From the NCBI GenBank assembly GCA_964355675.1, contig CAYHEC010000057.1, positions 1 through 13,458 on the forward strand: 13,458 nt of DNA, read 5' to 3'. Position numbers and translations under genes: made by a program. Every line of letters begins with the position of its first letter. The stretch's first letter is position 1. This document shows positions 1 through 6,378 of this stretch, one piece after another. The notes beneath the pieces are model-generated. The model saw only the letters and a program-made list of their open reading frames with translations. It was not told the origin of the DNA and did no database searches. This DNA comes from CAMBDS01 sp964355675. Lineage in GTDB: Bacteria; Electryoneota; AABM5-125-24; Hatepunaeales; Hatepunaeaceae.

Positions 1-496
1 TCTGGAATCTGTCAACACGAGGCCTTGGCGGACCGTCGCGGTTGAAGTCTCTCCCCCGATCCCGACTGCCTTCGCTGAATGGACGAGCAGGTCGGTCACT
101 ACTGAAGGATCGAGCTGGACGGTCGTCGCGAGGCCTTGGAGGGCCGTTCGGGTTGAAGTCTCTCCCCCGATCTCGACTGCCTTCGCTGAATGGACGAGCG
201 GGTCGGTCATTCTGGAATCTGTCAACACGAGGTGTTTGTGGGCGGTCACCAAAAAATCTGGGTGAGCCAGATGAGACGCGACCGGAATCCTGTCCTCGAT
301 CGCTTCTGTTCTCCCAGGGTGGGCGAGCATTCGGCGCGGCAGAATGAAAATCGCCCCTCGCGCTGTGCTTGGGGCGTTCTTTGTCAGACGGTCTTGGTGA
401 AAACTTATTGTCTCTACGGTCACCCGAATTATTAGATTTTGGAATGAACTTTTTTCCAAATCCAGGTGAATTTGATTTTTGAGGGTAACGGTTCAG
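1..496 (-). CDS. Partial gene with disordered Arg/Gly/Pro/Asp-rich N-terminus; C-terminus lies beyond the left edge
   Basis: I do not recognise the product. On the minus strand a frame stays open from the TAG at 511-509 through position 2, giving about 165 residues. It starts NRYPQKSNSPGFGKKF and becomes very rich in R, G, P, D, S and F, with repeated DRPARPFSEGSRDRGRDFN-type units. The repeat period is 111 bp (37 codons), in frame. No ATG, GTG or TTG exists in this frame. The best start is CTG at 496-494, overlapping the stop of the upstream zinc peptidase and preceded by AGGGGA with an 8-nt spacer, which suggests translational coupling. Such tails occur at the N-terminus of RluB-type pseudouridine synthases and some rRNA methyltransferases of FCB bacteria, so an RNA-binding or RNA-modifying enzyme is possible. 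That is inference only, because no folded domain lies inside the window. Confidence 0.62.
   Translation of the reverse strand, partial: MNRYPQKSNSPGFGKKFIPKSNNSGDRRDNKFSPRPSDKERPKHSARGDFHSAAPNARPPWENRSDRGQDSGRVSSGSPRFFGDRPQTPRVDRFQNDRPARPFSEGSRDRGRDFNPNGPPRPRDDRPARSFSSDRPARPFSEGSRDRGRDFNRDGPPRPRVDRFQ
20..210. repeat. Two-copy in-frame tandem repeat, 111-bp period
   Basis: Positions 20-99 and 131-210 are near-identical at an offset of 111 bp; for example GTTGAAGTCTCTCCCCCGAT is at 41-60 and again at 152-171. A second shared block, TCTGGAATCTGTCAACACGA, is at 1-20 and 211-230 (offset 210 bp, 70 codons). Both offsets are multiples of three, so copy changes would keep the minus-strand frame that encodes the disordered protein. 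The array may continue beyond the left edge. Confidence 0.85.
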
Positions 497-1182
497 TCTC
501 TCGATCCCCTAAGGATAAGAAGTCTAATTAAATGCATCAACGAAACAGCGGCCGCGGCTACATAAGTCCAAGCGGCTGAGGTCAGCACCTTACGTGCCAT
601 AGTAACTTCGCCGGTATCCATAATGCCAGAACCTCGTAAAGCAACTAATGCTCGGCGAGATGCGTCGAATTCGACAGGCAATGTGACCAGCTGGAAAGCC
701 AACGCTCCGATGAAGAAGAATATGCCAACGTCCATCAATACTTTGAAACTACTGAAAAAAAATCCAATAAAAAACAGTGGCATGGCCAAATTCGAGCCAA
801 GATTGGCTGGAGTCAACAATGCATGTCTTATCTGAAGAGGCGCATAGCCTCTATTGTGCTGAATCGCATGACCAACTTCATGGGCGGCAATACCAAAAGC
901 GGCCACACTCCTCTGACCGAAAATCCCCTCAGAAAGGCGCACCTTTTTGGTGCTTGGGTCGTAGTGATCAGTCAGCTCCCCTGCAACTTCCTCAACCTCA
1001 ACGTCCGCAACTCCTTCCATATCCAATATCTTGCGAGCAACTTGCGCGCCTGTCATACCGGATGAAGAAGCAATCTGACTAAACTTATGATAAGTTCGCT
1101 TAACCTTCGATTGTGCCCAAAAGGAAAGAATCATCGCTGGTATAAGCAGTAAGAACGTGGGGTCTAAAAATGGAAATAACAT
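493..1182 (-). CDS. YugP-type membrane zinc metallopeptidase (Zn_peptidase_2 family)
   Basis: Predicted integral-membrane, zinc-dependent peptidase of the YugP/PF04298 family; the physiological substrate is unknown. The zinc site HEVGH is at about residues 101-105, in the family context FGIAAHEVGHAIQHNRGYAP, and E171 in PVEFDAS is the likely third ligand. Hydrophobic segments lie at the N-terminus (FLLLIPAMILSFW), at about 128-145, at 150-168 and near the C-terminus. At 229 residues it has normal length for the family. I chose ATG at 1182; a TTG two codons upstream (1188) is possible. Neither has a clear Shine-Dalgarno site, but a TATAAT box lies just upstream, so the leader may be very short. 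The last codons overlap the proposed CTG start of the next gene, and 295 bp separate it from fmt upstream. Confidence 0.9.
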   Translation of the reverse strand: MLFPFLDPTFLLLIPAMILSFWAQSKVKRTYHKFSQIASSSGMTGAQVARKILDMEGVADVEVEEVAGELTDHYDPSTKKVRLSEGIFGQRSVAAFGIAAHEVGHAIQHNRGYAPLQIRHALLTPANLGSNLAMPLFFIGFFFSSFKVLMDVGIFFFIGALAFQLVTLPVEFDASRRALVALRGSGIMDTGEVTMARKVLTSAAWTYVAAAAVSLMHLIRLLILRGSRD

Positions 1183-1203
1183 AGACAACCGGAATTTATA
1201 TCT

Positions 1204-1231
1204 ATTATATTCAGTTAGAAATTAGAGTCGG
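1204..1231 (-). promoter_or_regulatory. Candidate sigma70-type promoter for the zinc peptidase gene
   Basis: On the minus strand a perfect TATAAT lies at 1209-1204. Sixteen bases upstream is CCGACT (1231-1226), a weak -35 that keeps only the central GAC of TTGACA. Transcription would start near 1197, leaving a leader of about 10-15 nt before the ATG at 1182, which fits the missing Shine-Dalgarno site. The call rests on the -10 box and its position; the -35 is poor. Confidence 0.4.
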
Positions 1232-1287
1232 GTGAAAAAGTCCTGCAGAGTCGAGTATCTGCTTGGTTAGAAAAGCGGTATGGACTT

Positions 1288-1317
1288 CTCGCATACCGGC
1301 GAAAGCCGGTATGAGAG
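1288..1317. repeat. REP-like palindromic repeat, CATACCGGC-GAAA-GCCGGTATG
   Basis: A perfect 9-bp stem (1292-1300 with 1305-1313) closes a GAAA loop. The stem extends by three more pairs (1288-1290 with 1315-1317) after one mismatch. The core matches the repeat pair at 5771-5852, so it is a dispersed family. A further CGGTATG at 1276-1282 could also pair with 1292-1298, giving a competing hairpin. Confidence 0.75.
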
Positions 1318-1352
1318 CAACCTTATTGCGACAAATAATTGTAAATTTTATC

Positions 1353-1384
1353 CTTGCCGCAGGGTGAGGACACCCTGCGGCAAG
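1353..1384. repeat. Perfect 14-bp stem hairpin with AGGA loop
   Basis: CTTGCCGCAGGGTG (1353-1366) pairs perfectly with CACCCTGCGGCAAG (1371-1384) across the loop AGGA. It lies in the spacer downstream of fmt. No U-tract follows on either strand, so it is not a standard intrinsic terminator. A dispersed palindromic repeat or an RNA-end stabiliser is more likely. Confidence 0.75.
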
Positions 1385-1424
1385 AAATCAATTGTTTCAC
1401 TGTACTTGAGACTACGGTAATAAA

Positions 1425-1441
1425 TCACCGCTACCCGGTGA
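1425..1441 (-). terminator. Possible weak terminator hairpin after fmt
   Basis: TCACCG (1425-1430) pairs with CGGTGA (1436-1441) around a 5-nt loop. Read on the minus strand, 37 bp past the fmt stop, the hairpin is followed by TTTATT. The stem is only 6 bp and the tract is impure, so this is tentative. Confidence 0.3.
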
Positions 1442-1477
1442 CTTGAAGACTTTTCAACTCTTTCAGGTTATACGAGC

Positions 1478-2419
1478 TCAACTTAGTACTGTTCCAGAAA
1501 CAATCGCTCTTCCACGTAAAAATTCAGAAGAATTCATTCTTCGCTTCCCTTCTATCTGAATTTCGACTAACCCGAGAGAGCCGACTCCGGTTCCGACCAT
1601 TAAAATCCCTTCGCCGGTAACTTGTACATTGCCGGGCGCCAATTGCGGTTGCGCAATAGTGAACGATGAGAAAATTTTCAACATCTTTCCACCGATAAAA
1701 GTGTGCGCAGAAGGAATTGGTGACAAACCCCGGATTAAATTGTGAATTTCTATAGCTGGCTGATTCCAGTCGATACGACAAATTTCTTTAGTGATTTTCG
1801 GAGCAAGAGTTGGCTCGCCGAACTGAGTCTGAGGATGAGCCTCACCTCTGCCTACTCGTAATAGTGACTCTACCAGCAGATTTGCGCCCTCAATCGAGAG
1901 CTTGGAGCTCAAAGAGCCTGCGTCGTCATCTGGGTCGATTGCAACTGATGTCTGTGCGAGTAATCTGCCAGTATCCACTTTTCGCTCGATAAGAAACGTC
2001 GAGACCCCTGTCCGGTCATAGCCACGCATGATCGCCCACTGTATCGGTGCGGCGCCGCGCAAGTCGGGTAAAAGTGACGCGTGTAAATTGACGCATCCCA
2101 ATGTCGGGATAGAGAACAGCTCGGTCGGTAAAATTCGGAACGCAACAATCGCGGCAATATCCGGTTCAAATCCTTGAATTGATCTCAAGAAGAAGGGATC
2201 TCTCAAATCAACTGGTTGAAGAATAGGAATACCCGTGCCGTGAGCGGCAATCTTAATCGGCGATTCGCAAATTTCGAGAGATCGTCCTGCTGGTTTATCC
2301 GGAACTGTCACAACCGCTGAAACGTTAAGATCAGGTGTTTGAAGCAATTTCTGAAAACATGGCACTGCAAATTCTGAAGTGCCCATGAAAATAACGTTCA
2401 AGGCTTCACTCGGAACCAC
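1478..2419 (-). CDS. fmt: Methionyl-tRNA formyltransferase
   Basis: Transfers the formyl group from 10-formyl-tetrahydrofolate to the amino group of Met on initiator tRNA, in the cytosol, for translation initiation. The Rossmann start NVIFMGTSEFAVPCF is near residues 8-22. The catalytic block NLHASLLPDLRGAAPIQ carries N111 and H113, and D149 lies in KVDTG; these match the Asn/His/Asp triad of the family. The C-terminal domain follows from about residue 205. The 313 residues agree with the roughly 315 of the E. coli enzyme. Two starts are possible: GTG at 2419 inside the end of yajC (14-bp overlap), or TTG at 2401, five bases after the yajC stop, which gives MNVIFMGTSEF, closer to the family start. 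Overlap with yajC implies co-transcription. Confidence 0.97.
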   Translation of the reverse strand: MVPSEALNVIFMGTSEFAVPCFQKLLQTPDLNVSAVVTVPDKPAGRSLEICESPIKIAAHGTGIPILQPVDLRDPFFLRSIQGFEPDIAAIVAFRILPTELFSIPTLGCVNLHASLLPDLRGAAPIQWAIMRGYDRTGVSTFLIERKVDTGRLLAQTSVAIDPDDDAGSLSSKLSIEGANLLVESLLRVGRGEAHPQTQFGEPTLAPKITKEICRIDWNQPAIEIHNLIRGLSPIPSAHTFIGGKMLKIFSSFTIAQPQLAPGNVQVTGEGILMVGTGVGSLGLVEIQIEGKRRMNSSEFLRGRAIVSGTVLS

Positions 2420-2738
2420 TGGATATTTTACGGGCTATCGCTCCCCGATCAACTTCAACTTTAACGTCATCAGCTATTTTCAGAATCAATGTTTGATCCT
2501 TCTCGTTGACGCGTTGAACCGTTCCATGTATGCCGCCCGTTGTGACAACTATGTCACCTTTGGTTAGCGCATTTAGAACCTTTTCGTGCTCTTTGGCTCT
2601 TTTTGATTGAGGTCGAAGAATTAGTAAGTAAAAAATGACGAAAACGAGCACCATCGGCAGAAATGCCCCAATGCCCATTCCGCCGCCAGCGCCACCTGCA
2701 CCTGTTGATGGAGCCATTGCGATTGTAAGAAGCGTCAT
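2406..2738 (-). CDS. yajC: Preprotein translocase subunit YajC
   Basis: Small accessory subunit of the SecDF-YajC complex that associates with the SecYEG translocon in the inner membrane. After an Ala/Gly-rich N-terminus (residues 8-25) comes one membrane segment (about 27-43) and the family signature FYLLILRPQSKRAKEHEKVL. The soluble domain has the typical KGDIVVTTGGIHGTV motif. The 110 residues equal the usual length. The ATG at 2738 has a good Shine-Dalgarno site (AGGA, 5-nt spacer). In many genomes yajC sits between tgt and secD-secF. Here an LVIVD lipoprotein gene separates it from tgt, and fmt follows where secD is expected. Confidence 0.96.
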   Translation of the reverse strand: MTLLTIAMAPSTGAGGAGGGMGIGAFLPMVLVFVIFYLLILRPQSKRAKEHEKVLNALTKGDIVVTTGGIHGTVQRVNEKDQTLILKIADDVKVEVDRGAIARKISSGSE

Positions 2739-2756
2739 ACTGTTCCTGTTGTTAAG

Positions 2757-2797
2757 TTAACTATTTATTATTACCGGGGTATAATAAAGTGAATTTC
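2757..2797 (-). promoter_or_regulatory. Possible promoter region for yajC-fmt
   Basis: The AT-rich stretch between the hairpin at 2797-2829 and yajC contains, on the minus strand, TTCACT followed 17 bases later by TAATAA. These are weak -35/-10 matches. The position just after a strong hairpin makes a separate transcription start plausible, but the boxes are far from consensus. Confidence 0.25.
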
Positions 2798-2829
2798 TTG
2801 GAGAGCGGCTTGAAAAGCCGCTCTCCAAG
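2797..2829. repeat. Perfect 15-bp stem hairpin between the lipoprotein gene and yajC
   Basis: CTTGGAGAGCGGCTT (2797-2811) pairs fully with AAGCCGCTCTCCAAG (2815-2829) around the loop GAA. It starts 8 bp past the stop of the lipoprotein gene. On the minus strand the following bases are AAATTCACTTT, not a U-tract, so it is either an atypical terminator, a 3'-end stabiliser or a dispersed palindrome. Confidence 0.75.
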
Positions 2830-2836
2830 TGTTTGA

Positions 2837-4390
2837 TTAATAGTACAAACCAACCGTATAGAACCAACCGTCGCCAACGACATACAGCTGATTGTCGAAT
2901 ACCTCAATTCCGGCAATTCCCCGAAGACCACCAACATCTCCCATCACTGGCAAAATGTCGGGACTAGCTCCATTGACAATGGTTATCGTCGTACCGCGCC
3001 CTATCGCGATATATGGGGCCATTAACGTTATCGAGGTCGCTCGAACAAATTCATAATGCTCGGAGTGAAGCATAGGATTAGAGGGATCACTGACATCATA
3101 AATGACCACGCCTCTAGTGTCTGTCGCAAGAAAAAGTTTGTTTTCATAATAAATTCCATCATTAATATCACCTTCGACAGCAAACTCTTTCAACAATATC
3201 GGATGTCGAGGGTTAGAGATATCGATGCAAGCTACGGAAGGCGTACCGGCGATAAAGAGTATATTGTCGTGCCGTATAATCATATCACCAGATCCAGGAA
3301 TCTCTAAATGGGCAATCACTGTCGGCCTGATCCAGTCGTTGGCGTCGATAACCCAAAGCCCCGAAACGTCCGTCGAAACATACAGATAGTCGCCGTCGAG
3401 TTCAATATCCGCGGCTGCACCGGATACTTCATGAGACGCCCCGATGATCGAGGCAGAATTTGCCGGAAATATCCCGACAATCGCCACGCCTGCGTTACCA
3501 TCGGCAAGGTAGAGCAATCTGTCATTTGCCGCCATGCCTCCGCACCATCCGCTGGTCTCTATCGACCGCATATAGGCGGGATTAGATGGACTTAATACAT
3601 CAACCAAGTGAAGCTTGGAGTTTAGATCTGATATAAAGCATACGCTTCCTCTAACCAAACAGGCAACGCCCCCCATATTACTGATGCGCAAAGAACCGAG
3701 CAGATGAGGCCTGATTTCCCGTCCTCGAATAACCAGTGAATGTTCAGATGCAACCTCATAGGCGACATTGCCAACTGCATCGCGGAATTTCGCAACACTA
3801 ATCACGCTGTCATCAATTATCCCCCCCGGAATAACAATGGTTCTGCTGAATAAACCCCGGGAAACCTCGGAAAGTCTTAAATCAGAATAATAACTGCCAA
3901 ATGTTACCTCAGCCAGCCCCGACTCGCCAGTCTCGACTTCAAAGGTGACCAAATCCCCGGTTTCAAGTGTGTCCGACTCTGCCGAAACGTCAAACTCCCT
4001 GATCGTTGCCGATAAATCAATTTCGATGTCATCCTTTAACACCGACGTTGTGCCGCCGCCTTCGGCCATAAAACGACCAAAAACTGAAGCCCGACCCTCC
4101 TGAGCCCGAATAGGTAGGAAAATCAATGAATCAAAATTTGTCCACTCGACGCCACGAAAGAACGAATCGGTGGTTACTGCCATACGGGAGATATAGTCCC
4201 CGCGAATTGACACCCGAAGCACGGTATCATTCGTGGCTTCTGATCCATTATCAATAGTCATAGAAATGTTTGCAGGTATAAAACTGCGCCGGTCTGATCG
4301 CGATCCGGGATCGCATCCGAGAAGATCCAGAATGCTAATCCCTAATACAAAAATAGATCCAAGTGTTCGATAATTACTCATTTGTATCAA
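2837..4390 (-). CDS. LVIVD-repeat beta-propeller lipoprotein with N-terminal Ig-like domains
   Basis: Predicted surface or periplasmic lipoprotein; function unknown. A signal segment (GSIFVLGISILDLLGC) ends in a lipobox, with the acylated Cys at about residue 26. Next come two Ig-like modules (about 40-230): the first opens SMTIDNGSEATNDTVLRVSI, and the second ends KFRDAVGNVAYEVASEHS, patterns common in FCB secreted proteins. Residues from about 235 to the end form a propeller with LVIVD-type blades such as LHLVDVLSPSNPAYMRSIE, VACIDISNPRHPILLKEF and VVIYDVSDPSNPMLHSEH. I chose TTG at 4390 because GGGAG lies 6 nt upstream; ATG at 4381 is the alternative, and the frame extends to 4438. It follows tgt by a short gap, so it is probably co-transcribed. 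Propeller and Ig folds suggest binding or scaffolding, not catalysis. Confidence 0.85.
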   Translation of the reverse strand: MIQMSNYRTLGSIFVLGISILDLLGCDPGSRSDRRSFIPANISMTIDNGSEATNDTVLRVSIRGDYISRMAVTTDSFFRGVEWTNFDSLIFLPIRAQEGRASVFGRFMAEGGGTTSVLKDDIEIDLSATIREFDVSAESDTLETGDLVTFEVETGESGLAEVTFGSYYSDLRLSEVSRGLFSRTIVIPGGIIDDSVISVAKFRDAVGNVAYEVASEHSLVIRGREIRPHLLGSLRISNMGGVACLVRGSVCFISDLNSKLHLVDVLSPSNPAYMRSIETSGWCGGMAANDRLLYLADGNAGVAIVGIFPANSASIIGASHEVSGAAADIELDGDYLYVSTDVSGLWVIDANDWIRPTVIAHLEIPGSGDMIIRHDNILFIAGTPSVACIDISNPRHPILLKEFAVEGDINDGIYYENKLFLATDTRGVVIYDVSDPSNPMLHSEHYEFVRATSITLMAPYIAIGRGTTITIVNGASPDILPVMGDVGGLRGIAGIEVFDNQLYVVGDGWFYTVGLYY

Positions 4391-4450
4391 TGTATTCTCC
4401 CTTCTGACACCATCTCTAATCCTTGGGAAGATAGTCAACGTCGCAGGCTG

Positions 4451-5572
4451 TCACTCCCAATCTTGTTCGATTTCATGGCTCCAAAGACTGTATTTGTCCG
4501 TTTCTATCGCCTCACGTGCCTGAGACAACAGATTTTGATAGTATGCGATATTATGATAACTCATCAACCTCATGCCTAACATCTCTCCCGCATTCATAAG
4601 GTGGTGAAGGTAGGATATACTGAACTGTCTGCATGTATAACAATTGCATCTGTCGTCGAGAGGTAGATTCACTTCCTTCCATCTTGCCAGCCGCACATTC
4701 GTTTTTCCATGCGAAGTAAACGCTTGACCGTTACGGCCGTTACGAGTCGGGAGGACACAATCGAAAAGATCGACCCCTTGCCCAATTGCACCAATTAAAT
4801 CCTTTGGGGTACCAACGCCAAGAAGATGTCGTGGTTTGGAAGGAGGTAGAGCCCGGCAACAAATTTCCGCTACTCGAAGCATCTCATCAGGCGGCTCCCC
4901 GACTGAAACGCCACCAATTCCAAATCCTTGCGGATCAAGATCTGCGATTCTGCCGCAACAATCCTCGCGGAGATCGCCGAATAACCCACCCTGAACTACA
5001 AGAAACGCCGCTTTCCCACGATCGTCAGATGAATGGCATAACTCCTCAAATGTATCGAGGAACCGCTTCGCCCAGCGTACCGTAAGCGATGTGGCGGCAG
5101 AAACAACTTCGCGCGATGCGGGATAGGGGGGACATTCATCAAGGGCATAAATAATATCTGCACCTATAGACCATTGAATTCGACAAGCCTCTTCCGGCGT
5201 CAATGCTACCGTCCGGCCATCATACACCGACTGAAAGATTGCGCCTTGTTCCGTAATCTTCCGGGTTGATGAAAGACTGAACACCTGAAAACCGCCAGAG
5301 TCGGTCAGAGTCGGTCCACCCCACCCCATAAATTTACCAAGCCCACCCTGCCTCTCAACAGTTAGATGACCGGGATGATGTAAAATATGGTACGTATTAC
5401 CAAGCACCATCTCCACGCCAGTCTCACGTAAATCGAGCGGACTAAGAGTTTTAACTGCCGCTGAAGTTCCAACAGGCATAAAGGCCGGAGTTCGAACTGC
5501 CCCATGGGGTGTCATCAACAAACCAGTGCGGGCATTCGAAGTAGCATCAAGTCGCAGAAGTTGAAATTCTAT
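4451..5572 (-). CDS. tgt: Queuine/preQ1 tRNA-guanine transglycosylase, apparent AUA start
   Basis: Exchanges guanine at wobble position 34 of Asp, Asn, His and Tyr tRNAs for preQ1, the key step in queuosine formation. With the start used here, D91 lies in LTDSGGFQVFS, and the nucleophile block DLFDCVLPTRNGRNG is at about 268-282. Zinc ligands are C309, C311, C314 (CNCYTCR) and H340. The first standard start codon (TTG, 5521) would leave 356 residues and cut off the conserved beginning. In frame upstream the sequence reads EFQLLRLDATSNARTGLL, aligning with the E. coli N-terminus (KFELDTTDGRARRGRL). The only start with a Shine-Dalgarno site is ATA at 5572, with GGAG 6 nt upstream and an in-frame TAA just before. 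This gives 373 residues (E. coli 375). Function is certain; the start codon is inferred. Confidence 0.95.
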   Translation of the reverse strand: MEFQLLRLDATSNARTGLLMTPHGAVRTPAFMPVGTSAAVKTLSPLDLRETGVEMVLGNTYHILHHPGHLTVERQGGLGKFMGWGGPTLTDSGGFQVFSLSSTRKITEQGAIFQSVYDGRTVALTPEEACRIQWSIGADIIYALDECPPYPASREVVSAATSLTVRWAKRFLDTFEELCHSSDDRGKAAFLVVQGGLFGDLREDCCGRIADLDPQGFGIGGVSVGEPPDEMLRVAEICCRALPPSKPRHLLGVGTPKDLIGAIGQGVDLFDCVLPTRNGRNGQAFTSHGKTNVRLARWKEVNLPLDDRCNCYTCRQFSISYLHHLMNAGEMLGMRLMSYHNIAYYQNLLSQAREAIETDKYSLWSHEIEQDWE

Positions 5573-5578
5573 CCCTTA

Positions 5579-5582
5579 CTCC
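5579..5582 (-). promoter_or_regulatory. Ribosome binding site deciding the tgt start
   Basis: On the minus strand GGAG (5582-5579) is followed by TAAGGG and then ATA GAA TTT. The 6-nt spacer is ideal. No ATG, GTG or TTG lies in the tgt frame between the TAA at 5578-5576 and the TTG at 5521, so this site points to the ATA. Confidence 0.6.
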
Positions 5583-5770
5583 GTTTTTGTGAACCACAAT
5601 TTCCTCAATACAATTTATTAAATTATTTGTCCTCTTCAAAGAGTTCTTCTTCAATCTCGCAGATTATGGACGAGACGATTGAGACTTTGTGATTATTGCT
5701 ATATTTTATCTACAGCAATCGAGTGCACCGCTTCACAGACTGTCCAAGAAGGCAAATAAAATGCAAGTAC

Positions 5771-5852
5771 TCTCATCCCGACGAAAGTCGTGATCCACGT
5801 ATCTCAATGATATTTAAGAAATTGCTGGATACCGACTTTCGCCGGTATGAGA
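5771..5852. repeat. Inverted pair of REP-like elements
   Basis: A 27-nt unit at 5771-5797 (TCTCATCCCGACGAAAG...) faces its reverse complement at 5826-5852. The arms agree at 23 of 27 positions and are separated by 28 bp. Each arm is itself an imperfect palindrome around CGAAAG. The core is the same as the repeat at 1288-1317. The pair could fold as one long hairpin or as two small ones, the typical layout of bacterial REP doublets. Confidence 0.8.
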
Positions 5853-5955
5853 GCGTTTTTTGGCTTTTGGTATTCTCGGACAGACTGCTCAGCGTGTCTT
5901 CGAACAGTTCAGAGTCTAATCCTATACTCGCATCAAAAACCGAAGGTCTTCAAGA

Positions 5956-6378
5956 ATGTCAACAGAAGTTAAAGCCAAAGTCACCCTTGTTAAAGAAATG
6001 CACTTCCACGGCGAAAATTCTAAGGGACTTGGCGTCGAAATGGACTCTCAACCAGCAGAGGTCGCATCTGCCGGGGCATCTCCGATGGAGCTGGTCTTAC
6101 AGGCGGCAGGCGGATGTTCACTAATGGACGTTGCCACAATTCTTCGCAAAAGAAAAATTGTTATCGAACAATTGACCGCAGAAGTAATTGGCGTCAAACG
6201 TGATGAGCATCCTAAAATTTACGAGAATATCGAAATTGTTTACCGCGCCAAAGGCGAAGGTGTGATTGTCGAAGAACTCGAACGGGCGGTCAAACTCTCG
6301 TTGACAACGTACTGTTCGGTCTTCGGAATGCTTCAGAAATCCGCAAAGGTCACTTGGCGTTGTGAGGTGATTCAGTGA
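5956..6378 (+). CDS. OsmC/Ohr-family peroxiredoxin-like protein
   Basis: Cytosolic thiol protein of the OsmC family, which reduces organic hydroperoxides with a reactive Cys pair. The two conserved cysteines are C54 (QAAGGCSLMDV) and C120 (TTYCSVFG); E. coli OsmC has C59 and C125. The 140 residues match the family length. The generic OsmC-like subgroup fits better than classical Ohr, because the first block is GGCSLMD. ATG at 5956 is preceded by AAGG at good distance. The stop overlaps the GTG start of the next gene by 4 bp, so the two are translated from one message, although their products act in different compartments. Confidence 0.93.
   Translation: MSTEVKAKVTLVKEMHFHGENSKGLGVEMDSQPAEVASAGASPMELVLQAAGGCSLMDVATILRKRKIVIEQLTAEVIGVKRDEHPKIYENIEIVYRAKGEGVIVEELERAVKLSLTTYCSVFGMLQKSAKVTWRCEVIQ

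Larger units (their letters stand above)
5573..5955. other. Divergent intergenic region between tgt and the OsmC gene
   Basis: This 383-bp stretch separates divergent transcription units, so it should carry the promoters of both. AT-rich sequence at about 5600-5660 could serve tgt, and a TATACT at 5932-5937 lies upstream of the OsmC gene, but I find no convincing -35 for either. The main recognisable structure is the inverted REP-like pair at 5771-5852. Open frames across it have no protein character. Confidence 0.5.

Noticed and set aside
1..232. Possible CRISPR-like direct repeats
   Set aside because: Repeat copies are about 80 bp long with a 111-bp period, are in frame with a coding sequence, and have no short uniform spacers.
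42..435. Plus-strand open frames with Arg/Ser-rich products in the first 435 bp
   Set aside because: They are antisense to the minus-strand repeat-rich frame. The minus frame gives a coherent RG/DRP repeat protein joined to the upstream gene's stop with a good Shine-Dalgarno site, so the plus frames are shadows.
493..515. Programmed frameshift fusing the zinc peptidase to the disordered protein
   Set aside because: The downstream frame has a TAG at 511-509, no slippery sequence is visible, and the peptidase ends at its normal length.
5696..6124. 142-codon plus-strand open frame upstream of and into the OsmC gene
   Set aside because: It runs through the REP-like repeats and overlaps the OsmC gene in another frame. 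Its product has no protein-like pattern.
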